This document shows positions 55,432 to 64,000 of a stretch of 64,000 bases of DNA, piece by piece. Source of the stretch: Dioszegia crocea (lineage: Eukaryota > Basidiomycota > Tremellomycetes > Tremellales > Bulleribasidiaceae). Location of the stretch: the NCBI GenBank assembly GCA_001600615.1, contig BCKK01000007.1, forward strand, positions 960,431-1,024,430. The letters run 5' to 3'. Below the pieces are notes generated by a model. The model saw nothing but the letters and a program-made list of their open reading frames with translations, was not told the DNA's origin and did not search any database. The position numbers and the translations under genes are program-made. Each line of letters begins with the position of its first letter. Position 1 is the first letter of the stretch.

Positions 55432-57918
55432 TTAAGCCTTCACGACTCTTGACCAGTCCCCTACAGCCATATCGGTATTCCAGCCCCTCTTTCGCCGTAC
55501 CCCGCCCCCGATCGCCATACCGGGCAACAGATCCTCAATCTGGACCCCCAACTCCCCTTGCAACTCCTCCCGCCTGATCGCCGGCAGCGGCACTGAAGTA
55601 TTCTCAGGCTCCGAAACGACCGGCACATCCGGCGAAGAATCGGCTAGGACCTCAGATAGGAATGTGGATTCTTCAACAAGACGATGTTGGTATAGTTCGC
55701 CCTTGTCGATATGCGCTTGCGCCAGAGCGTCGTACTCTTCCCGAAGCATTTCCGGCGCTCCAGTTTTGAGTGCACTGAAAGAGTCAGCTGAATCATGTCA
55801 CAGGGACTCCGCGTGTATGTTACCTGGAAGGCCATGGAAGCTATGGAGAAACCGCAGTAGAATAAGTCTTCCATAGCTTCCATGGCCTTGCAGATAGCAA
55901 AGTCCTCCGATTCGATCGGTCCAACGTAACTCACCCTGCCAAACTTCCTCCTACCCAATTCATCAACCCGCATTTCCACCTCGGCGCTAAACCGCCACTT
56001 GAGCCCCCTTCGCTGCCGTCGAGTGGACACGGGTCATTCAGAATGGCCAATTTACCGCTGAGGGGGTAGAGCTCTTTGTACGGCTCTTGATGCCGCTTAC
56101 GCCAGGCTTTGGTTTCGGCCTGTCGATACTGGGGTGTATGGAGCGGCAAAGACGAGATGTCGTCAAATGGGAGTGTAAAACGGGGACGAAGGGAGTGGAG
56201 GAGTGAGGCTCGAAGACGAGGGATGAAGCCGGGTAGTGATGGTGTGCCGCCTACAACGAGTATTGAGGCGATCATAGTTGGCCGCAAGTCGATAGGGAGC
56301 TTCGTGAGTCAGCTTGAACCTCTGCAGCCTCTACTGCGAAGTGATTCTTTTGCTTTGACCCAACCCCATCCCTGTCTTGACCTCCTTCATCTGTTCATTC
56401 CCCTTTGGTCTCTCCTTCTTCCTCCGTGATGAGTCGGTGCGCTTACTACGGGTTCATCCCATCGCTCGTAGACTAGGTTTGGGCTCCCATGTTCCTCTCG
56501 TTTGGAACAGGATCCGAGTGAATGAGCTTACCTTTGAGATGCACTGAAGTACCAATTCAGGTATGCTTTCCGCTTCGCTATCCTCGTCCTCGAATAGCAC
56601 CTCTGCAGCCCTTTCCCTAACCCAGCCAGGAATGACCAATGTCGAGGGACCCATCCCTTGCGTCTCGCTTGGTAGCGCTGGCAGACTCAGTCGTAAATCC
56701 GTTGCGTCCGCTCCTGGACTATACCGCTCTCTCAGCCGGGCGATGAGGGCCGTATCATCCACTTCGTCCAGCTCAACACTGAGCGAGTCGCCTGGAATTC
56801 CGATATCCGGATACGGCTCGGATATAGGAACACTGACGAAACATCCTTGACGAATGATGCGTTGAACAAGCTCGTCGGTGATGATGTCTGGAGGCACAGG
56901 CGACACAGCTTGACGAGCGAGAGAGGAGAATGATAGTGGGGGAGGGTAGTATTTGGCATGATGGCGCAGTAGGGCTTTTAGGCGATGGTGTAGACGACGA
57001 CCGGCGACTGGTGTTGCTCGAGATAAGTGAAAGAGGGGACGGGAGTGAAATACCTAGCGAGGTCAGCTACGTGTCGGCATGAACGGTGTGAGGCCATCAA
57101 CGGACAGGTGTGATGGTGGTTTCTAGCCAACCGCAATCCACGATTAGACCGGTTATTCTGCCAGCGGCTGCTAAAGCGAGGACACTGGATGGTGTGAATG
57201 ATACAGACGGTACCTGTAGAAGTCAGTTAGAGACTTCGATGTAAAAGCGAGGGAGAAGCTCTGGAAAGCTGACCTTGAGATTCTCAAAGAGGGATTTGGC
57301 GATTTCATCCTTGACGTATGATGGCAGGTATGTATTCTCGACCACGATGACTTTCCGGGCTTTGGGGTCCGTCATCAAGTGTCTGAATATGAGCTTCATC
57401 AAGCGAGGGAATACGCGGCTTCCAGCTCACTGCGTATATGTCGCCCGTAGTTGCTTCAACACCCGGACTGCGATTAATCGCCTCGCTTCTGGCCTGCCCC
57501 CTCGCGCGGCCTCTATCCTATTAAGATCAAGGTCCCAAGCCTCGCAGCCTTCCGAGAGGGGGCAAGGGTCGAAAGTCGCCCTGGGATCGACTTCGCCCGA
57601 GAAGCCGACTTTCCAACACCGACTTCCTGGCCTATCCCTTCAGCTACGCCCATCACAATCATCGCGACGGTCAAGACAACTGACTCGATGATTATTCGAT
57701 CTTCAATGCCATACAGAGAGTGCCTTCTTGAGCTCTGATAGCGGTCAGCATATCAGTAAATCAAGTATCGCCATCAATGAGCTTGGACGCACGTAGGCAG
57801 GGGAACTGCCAGCGGGCCGAGCTCGACTGGGCCCGGCCTCTGCATTGGCGAAGGCAGCTCTTTTCGTGGGCGTCAAGTAAGACCCCGGGGCTCCTGTTGA
57901 GGCCGATGCGGTAGCCAT
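55432..57918 (-). CDS. ARP10: Actin-related protein Arp10 (dynactin), long form (607 aa)
   Basis: Eight exons: 57918-57793, 57734-57685, 57631-57431, 57382-57274, 57213-57106, 57053-56532, 56299-55935 and 55774-55432 (1824 nt). Actin-fold motifs in order are YGIEDRIIIEPGSRCWKVGF, SGE, KVIVVENTYLPSYVKDEIAK, LIVDCGWLETTITPVF, then SIPELVLQCISKLPIDLRP, TMIASILVVGGTPSLPGF and GGSLAGALKTGAPEMLREEY. Weak ATP-site motifs and the GCWLE-like segment fit Arp10/Arp11, which caps the pointed end of the dynactin filament and helps dynein motility. It is longer than animal Arp10 (~417 aa) because of insertions. Introns of 232 and 160 nt are large for this locus. Confidence 0.85.
55828..55889. repeat. Perfect 20-bp inverted repeat, 22-nt loop, inside an ARP10 intron
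   Basis: Left arm 55828-55847 (AAGGCCATGGAAGCTATGGA) and right arm 55870-55889 are exact reverse complements. The loop is 55848-55869. It lies wholly in the last ARP10 intron (55775-55934), so the pre-mRNA can form a strong hairpin. Confidence 0.85.
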
Positions 57919-58298
57919 GATCAATAGCAGGCAGTGTTGGGTATGAAAGTGTGGATATAGTGATGCTCAGGTGGACGACCGACGCGTCTTGGTGGTGATT
58001 CTGAAACATCAAATGCTCCCCTCACTTAAGGCACCTGTTTTGGCTCTGCCTCTTCTCACTCCGCTGCATAATTCATACATCAATCACACTAGAGCGACCA
58101 TCAACCATCTTCTCTTGCCAATCAAGAGGACACGAAAGACACACGAGAGATACATCAGCAGTCTCAATCTCAAAATCCAGCTCGACTTCTATCTTGAATT
58201 AACGACAAGAGTGGTTTATTCATCCCGCCCTCTCGTCCTCAGAAGCTCTCGCGCATCCCCCTCACCTGAGCCATAGGCAACCGTGATACTTGACCAGC
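57919..58298. promoter_or_regulatory. Divergent promoter region, ARP10 / CK2 beta
   Basis: 380 nt between divergent starts. No element identified with confidence. Confidence 0.3.
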
Positions 58299-59444
58299 AT
58301 GGAAGATTTATCATCAGGATCCGAGTCAGACTACGCTGCAACGTGAGTTCATGATGCTGTACCAGCCTGATAGGGGGAACATCAAAACTGACGATACCAG
58401 TTGGGTATCGTGGTTCCTGTCGACGAAAGGCAATGTAAGTCAGCTTTCTGTAACCGCATCCTTCTGAACTTCAGGTGCAAGAAAGCTGACATCTTGAAGG
58501 AGTACTTTGCCGAAGTCGATGAAGACTACATCCTCGACCGGTTCAACCTGACGGGATTGAATGGAGAGGTGGTTCAGGAGTACTCGCGTGCCTTGGACCT
58601 CATCACCGACTCGTTAGGTGAGCTACGTCCCGCCCTCCTTAGAGAACAAGCTGATACAAACAGACGATGACGGCCTTGATGATGATGTCCGGGAAGCAAT
58701 TGAGACTTCAGCGCGATTCCTGTATGGCCTAATACACGCTCGATACATTATCACCTCGCGCGGTTTGGCCAAGATGGTAGGTCTTCTCCTTTACTCAGGG
58801 CTCTCTCTAACTCTTCAGCTTGAGAAGTACCGCAAAGCAGACTTTGGCCGTTGTCCCCGCGTATACTGCTATTCCCAAGCGCTACTCCCCGTTGGGCTTT
58901 CAGACGTACCCTACCAAAAAGCCGTCAAGCTTTACTGTCCGCGGTGCGAAGACATCTACTCTCCCAAGTCAAACAGACACGGCTCTATCGACGGTGCATA
59001 CTTTGGCACGACATTCCCCCATATGCTATTCATGGTGTACCCGCAGATGATTCCGTCCAAGGGTCAGAATGCTGGTGAGGGCGGCGGAAGAATGGGAATG
59101 GGATCTATGCCGGGTAGTGGTGGTGCTTTGTCATTTGGCAGTAGTGCTGCGGGCGGGGGAAATGGGGGATCAGGCAGAGGGGTGGGTGCGCTAGGTGAAG
59201 GTGGCCCAGCAGCTGTGGGGAGTGTCAGTACGGCTGCGGCGGCGATGAAGGCGGAGAAGTATGAGCCGAGAATGTATGGGTTTAGGGTACATGAGGAGGC
59301 TAGGCTTAGTAGGTGGAGATTGGCAAATAGGGATGCGTGAGTTTTCGCCTTGTCTCATCAAGATTTCCTACAAGGGCTGACTTGTGTAGGCAAATAACAA
59401 GGCTCGAAGCGCTTGAGAGGGAAACAAACCCGCCAAACTTATAG
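58299..59444 (+). CDS. CKB1: Casein kinase II regulatory beta subunit (293 aa)
   Basis: Exons 58299-58342, 58401-58434, 58500-58617, 58664-58776, 58819-59336 and 59390-59444 (882 nt). The sequence follows CK2 beta closely: [31 protein letters not shown], then the zinc ribbon CPRVYC and [13 protein letters not shown], with [20 protein letters not shown] and the C-terminal [10 protein letters not shown]. The acidic N-terminal groove is [14 protein letters not shown]. It tunes substrate choice and assembly of the CK2 holoenzyme in nucleus and cytoplasm. A Gly/Ser/Ala-rich insertion of about 75 residues sits between the FPHMLF strand and the C-terminal YGF segment. Confidence 0.96.
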
Positions 59445-59616
59445 AATAGCCTTACATGTAACAACAGTATACCATTCCCATTTGCGACCATACGGTCCGA
59501 CGCTCTATTATGTAGGCCAATCTTACAAATACATGCATACAGCCCGGTGCACTCCTGTCTGACATACGCATCCGGCACAATTCCGTACCCTAAATTCAAC
59601 AAATCTCCCCTCTGAC

Positions 59617-62600
59617 CTACAGCGGATCTTGCTGAGGCGGACTATATCCCGTCCTCCCTCCCTCATCACCTTGTCCCACCAACCCAACTTCACCTCCTAG
59701 AATCTCGACGCCCTCCCCCCCGGCCCGTAGCGGTCCCACACCCTCCATCCCAATTGTCCCAGCTCCCTCTGCATCATCCTCATCACTACTCTCATCCTCT
59801 CCAGATCCACCACTCATCAGGACCCTGCCGGCGGCATACCCAAAGTCATCCGGACTCCGACTCCTTGCGCTTCCTTCACCCTCATCAGCTCCCATAACCC
59901 CCACACTACCCATCCCACCCTCATCTTCAGACCCAGACGACTCATCCCCGCCTCCGAACCATCTACTGATGCTCGACTGGCTGCGTCGAGTCTGGGCCGA
60001 TAATCCTGCGCCCAAGCTAATGCCCTGACTATCGGCCGAAGGTAGACCCTGGATATCCCGTTGGTCTCGTCCGTTTCCGCCGGGATTGCCTGACACACTA
60101 GGGCCGGACGAGCTGGATAGCCTAGATCGGAATGGGGAGAAGGCGGATAGAGAGGTCGCTCGGACGTTTCGGAATGTATCCCCAATAGCGGCAAAGTTGC
60201 CCTTGGCAGCAGGACTTGCCGTCGCGGATTGACCACGGACAGTCCGGGATTGATCATCCTCATCATCCTCTTCGCCCTCATTCTCATTCTCCTCTTCCCG
60301 GGGCGGAGGTGGATCAAACACGACCTCGCTAGGTCGCCTCCTATGGCTTGCGGCCCCACTCCCATTGCTATTCGTGGCGATCTTAGGGAATACCCTTCGA
60401 CGCCTAAGCGAAGCTGCATTACCTCCTGCAGAGGCTGACGCAGTGGACTGAGGAGGATTCCCAAATGCCTCAGCGGCAGCAGGGACAGAGCGATGTGATT
60501 TGATCCGCCTCGTTCGACTTGCGAAACCGGCGTCGGCATCGGACTCGATAGGAACTTGGTTCGTGAGGTTTTCGTGCTCCTTGTAAGCGGTAAGGGCGGC
60601 GTCGTTGGTGGTTCGCTCGCGATTTGTAGCCGCTCGGATCTCGGATCGGCCACGGAATACCGCACGCTATGCAATCAGCTACAGCTCTGTATCACTATAC
60701 AGAAGCGACTAGCTGTTCACGTACCTCAATCGCCATCCTATTTCTGACCATGTGTAAAGAAGGCCAAGAAACCTTCTCACCAACTTCGAGCATTCGCTGT
60801 AATTGCGTTCGATCAGGATCAGATAACAGCCTGAACCAATCCTAATACATCAGCTCTCTGTCTAGAAGTCTATGCGCAGAGCAAACGAGGACTTACCCCG
60901 GCTGTACTCCTCGGCGTCAGAGTCAAATCGCCCGAAAACCTCTGCAAAAACACCCCGCTCCAATCACTCTGCAATATCTGGGGCAACAAATCTAGGTCCC
61001 GGATGACCTTGAAATGCTTGTTTAGATCGAGCTTGATGTATGACTCGAGAGCGGAGAGGATGAAGCCGCCTCGCCAGCCTTTGCCTTTGCGGTGGGCGAC
61101 GGGACGGCCTAGTATTGTCAGCTCTCATTCAAGCTCATTTTGACACGAGGTGAAGTGTATAACGTACCGACCGAGCCTCTCGGGGCGAAAAAGAATAGGT
61201 GAATATGTGGATTGGTCTGCGATACGATAGAGAAGTTGCAATTGAACTGGGTATGTAGACTTCCAAGGGGTATATCTTCACTGATATGATCAGCTTAAGG
61301 GCCTTGGCAGCAAGAGTGGGAGACAGCTGAATTTACCGTAGACTGCCATCCTTAAATCGTGACCCTCCGAGGTTATGGGGCTTCACCTGCCCGTTTCTAT
61401 CTTTCGCCATGAGGACCACGGGGTTCAAGATCCCAGGTACAGCAGCTGACGCAATGATGGCTGACCAGATGATACAATTGGGAGCTGTGAGGTGATTGAG
61501 CAAGATAGTAGGGCTAGGATCTGTCAGCTGCACCTCTCGCATTGCGTCTCGGTCGATCAAAAGCTTACGAATGACGATCAGATGGAACGACAGTGACGTT
61601 CAAAGCTCGGCCAGTACGCTCGTAGGCCTCTTTGAATGTCAAAGAGCCCATAGTGAAGAACATTGCCTAAACCAATCAGCTCTAGTACTAATGTGTGATA
61701 CATATCCAAACTGACCTTGCTAACCCAGTCCACAGCCGAAAATCTCGCTCCGGTCTTCCACCACCTCCGTACCCAGACAGGCATAGAATCCTCACACGCC
61801 GTAATCTTATCGGCAAGCTCAGGAACCAGGAGGACCTTAAGCTCGTCATTCGTCCGTGTGCACAGTAAAGCTGCAACAAGTCCGCCAGCTGATGTACCGG
61901 TCACGACGCGGGGTAAGAGGTCTGCTTCGAGGAACGCCTTTATTACGCCAAAACTGAACGTTAGCGATGGCGCAGGAGAATGGCTGGGAAAGAACGTACT
62001 GGTAGTATCCAAAACTGGCTCCGCCCGATAGACAAAGTGCGGACGATCCGTAATTCTTGTTGATACCCCGGAAGAAGACCCGTTTCTCCTCGAGTGACAC
62101 ATTGGTGGCGCTTCGAACGTAGTCGATCGATGCGACAACTTCGTCAATGTGCGCTTCGACCAATTTCTTAGTCCCGAAGAAAGTCTGATGTATCAGCTTT
62201 TGCCCAGATTCAGTCGGACACGCTGGCAGAATGCTCACCTCGCTGTACATCTTGACACCCTCCGTACCCGCAAAATTTGGCCTGACGCAAACTGCCAAAG
62301 CATCCATAAGACCCCTCGTATCATTTGCCGCTCGTAATTTCGTCAAAGTCCTCCTGACCCTCTTGACCTATGACGATCAGCTCGCCCTACAAAGATGTAC
62401 CGTTCGGTGAAGCTTACCAGGAAATAGTCATAATACCCATCATCTTCCGTCTCTTTCCACTCGTCAAAGCCCAGCATCTTGTCCATCCGGCTAGCGGCAG
62501 CTTTCCACTCTTCATACGTCTTTGCCTGACGCAGATCTTGCCGCAGTTTCCCCTTCTTTCCTCGCCAGGCCACAACGTATTCGAACACATTGACGACTTG

Positions 62601-63218
62601 GCGAGTGATGACGTAGGCGTTGAATTCGAAGGAGATGATAGTGAAGAGGATAGCCTATTCGTCAGCTTCGGCGAGTAGAGAGTAAGGGGAGTAGTCATAC
62701 CAGTAATGGCCAGCGAATAAGGTGATATGTCCATCCTTGAGAAGTGACAGTCTTTCGCCGAGAGACGCGCTGATGTATAGGCTAGACAAGTCAGCTACAG
62801 CTTCACACAGTGTATAGACAAGACTATAAGGCAACTGACAGCAAAGTCACTCGTTGCAGTGAGCTTTTCGACCCGTTCGGTTCCCGCCTCGCGTTCCCTA
62901 TCTCTCGATGACGCCAACGCGCCATTATCCGGCCCGTACTTCCAGGTCTCGGGGACTTGAAGCCTGCTCCTATCTTTATCAGACCCGATGGCCGGACTCA
63001 GAGGCGCCGGAGGGGATCGTGGAGAGCTAGGCGAGACATCGCCGAGGTCGTGCGGGGATGAATCGTTGAAATCTAGCGCTCGGGTGAAGGCTTGAACGTG
63101 TCTATTATATTTAGCATAGATATGACGGTTTGACTAGGTGAACTCACTCGTCATTGACATAGTTGATGTTCCAGGGGTCTTTGGAACCGCTGGGACCTGT
63201 GGTAGCTGAGGAGGACAT
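59617..63218 (-). CDS. Patatin-like triacylglycerol lipase, Tgl4/Tgl5 type (989 aa)
   Basis: Thirteen exons: 63218-63148, 63101-62840, 62781-62701, 62654-62418, 62367-62239, 62184-62000, 61953-61716, 61666-61569, 61513-61337, 61280-61168, 61108-60897, 60841-60725 and 60666-59617 (2970 nt). After a disordered N-terminus comes a hydrophobic segment (AILFTIISFEFNAYVI), then EWKAAASRMDKMLGFDEWKE. The patatin core has the oxyanion loop LSGGASFGYYHFGV, the nucleophile GTSAGG and the catalytic Asp in RFKDGSL. These form the Ser-Asp dyad. Such enzymes hydrolyse stored triacylglycerol on lipid droplets and can have acyltransferase or steryl ester activity. The last ~300 residues are acidic and disordered. 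Several introns cut conserved motifs. CK2 beta ends 172 nt away, convergent. Confidence 0.9.
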
Positions 63219-63578
63219 GGCGAGCGACCACGTTGCCAATTCTGACGACTGTGGCTCGGGCCAGGTATCGATTTTTTCCCTTGCAAAGCGTTGATTGGCC
63301 TTGAGAAGGCTATCACTGGGCTGTGAGACCTACGTGTGAGGCCCACTGGGTTTGTTTGGTCGGTACACAAAGGATAGATGAAGATGTCAAACATCCCCCC
63401 TATTCCAGCAGTTGCCACCGGATATCGCCGACGTCATGTGCCAAGTGACCCCCACCAAGGGGTGTCCACTTCGACCATCAATCATTCATCTTAGGCATAT
63501 CTAGCTAGCTACTGGTACTCAACTGGCACTCATCCCGCGCAGGCATCTGACCGCACCGTTCCGCCCGACAAAAGCAAT
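63219..63578. promoter_or_regulatory. Divergent promoter region, lipase / VPS37
   Basis: 360 nt between divergent starts. No specific element named. Confidence 0.3.
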
Positions 63579-64000
63579 ATGGCCACACCACTTCTACAGC
63601 AATTCCCATCCTTAGCCGCGTACTCACCGGCATTCCTCAAAGATCTGCTCTCTTCGCCAGAGCTGACAGAGGCTTTCTTATTCTCTCTGCCTGAGGTTCA
63701 GCAACTAGCGGCAGAAGTAGAGCAGCTAGGAAAGGAGAACGAGAATATGGCTCGTGAGTCTCGCCTCAGGACCACATTCAATGGCCTTCGAAGCCATAGA
63801 GTTGTAGAGTCAGTCGCTGATTGTTTAGGTCGGAATATGGAGCTGCGCGATGAGCTGCTAGCTCTGAGAGAGAACACTGCAATGTCTTATGGCCATGCCG
63901 AGGCTTTGAAGGCTCAATGGCAGGAGATCGATAAGGCCCAGGCGCAGCTGTATCAAGTGAGTCATGGAACTGGTTCGTCGTCATTCTCATTAAGGTATCC
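63579..64000 (+). CDS. VPS37: Vps37-like ESCRT-I subunit, 5' part (partial)
   Basis: Exon 1 is 63579-63753, exon 2 is 63829-63956, and a GTGAGT donor at 63957 leads out of the window. The visible ~101 residues are MATPLLQQFPSLAAYSPAFL, then LLSSPELTEAFLFSLPEVQQ, helical LAAEVEQLGKENENMARRNM and ELRDELLALRENTAMSYGHA, EALKAQWQEIDKAQAQLYQ. The leading FP-L motif followed by a Mod(r)-type helical bundle is that of Vps37. It acts in endosomal sorting with Vps23 and Vps28. The 3' end is missing. Identity is likely but rests on the N-terminal half only. Confidence 0.72.
   Translation, partial: MATPLLQQFPSLAAYSPAFLKDLLSSPELTEAFLFSLPEVQQLAAEVEQLGKENENMARESRLRTTFNGLRSHRVVESVADCLGRNMELRDELLALRENTAMSYGHAEALKAQWQEIDKAQAQLYQVSHGTGSSSFSLRY

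Noticed and set aside
1..64000. tRNA, rRNA, CRISPR arrays, transposons
   Set aside because: No cloverleaf, rRNA core, regular spacer repeats, transposase or reverse transcriptase motifs, or terminal repeats were seen on reading both strands. A tRNAscan or Rfam search would be more sensitive.

Overview
The window is nuclear DNA of a fungus, most likely a basidiomycete yeast of the Tremellomycetes (Cryptococcus, Kwoniella or Saitozyma relatives). Almost every gene is cut by many 40-60 nt introns with GTRNGT donors and a CTGAC/CTGAT branch site a few bases before the acceptor. The gene content also fits: Dam1, a Polycomb EED homologue, a White Collar 2 protein, a second ATP-dependent DNA ligase, and SH3/Ras-association and DMT proteins. 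All gene models below were assembled by hand from splice signals and reading-frame phase. Lengths are sums of exons that close in frame.

Layout. 0.1-5.7 kb: four head-to-tail copies of an unrecognised gene family with the same four intron positions and phases. 6-19 kb: a small membrane protein, CDC73 (Paf1 complex) convergent with DAM1 (DASH complex), a 93-aa Cys-rich protein, a ligase IV-like DNA ligase, a secreted CAP/PR-1 protein and an EED-like WD40 protein. 19.5-30 kb: a 1540-aa SH3/RA-like adaptor, a nine-exon 145-aa orphan, a hidden 59-aa gene head-to-head with a 199-aa orphan, and a molybdopterin-binding-domain protein. 30-34 kb: a 16-exon gene that joins a Zn2Cys6 DNA-binding domain to an aspartate-aminotransferase fold and a long charged helix. 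34-47 kb: aldehyde dehydrogenase, NHP2, NUP82/88, GCP4 and VPS33. 47-64 kb: a DMT transporter, a WW protein, White Collar 2, two orphans (one with a duplicated domain), ARP10, CK2 beta, a Tgl4/5-type patatin lipase, and the start of VPS37.

Most genes are ordinary housekeeping genes with no operon logic: transcription and chromatin (CDC73, EED, WC-2), mitosis and microtubules (DAM1, GCP4, ARP10), vesicle traffic (VPS33, VPS37), nuclear pore and snoRNP (NUP82, NHP2), and metabolism.

The most unusual object is the Zn2Cys6-aminotransferase fusion at 30356-34017. By eye, all the classical catalytic and PLP-binding residues of its aminotransferase domain are replaced. Its zinc cluster is assembled across micro-exons of 4 and 5 nt. 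Also notable are the four-gene orphan array, the intronless tandem-domain gene at 54357-55265, a perfect 20-bp inverted repeat inside an ARP10 intron, and a 635-nt pyrimidine-repeat intron in NUP82. No tRNA, rRNA, CRISPR array or transposon was recognised.
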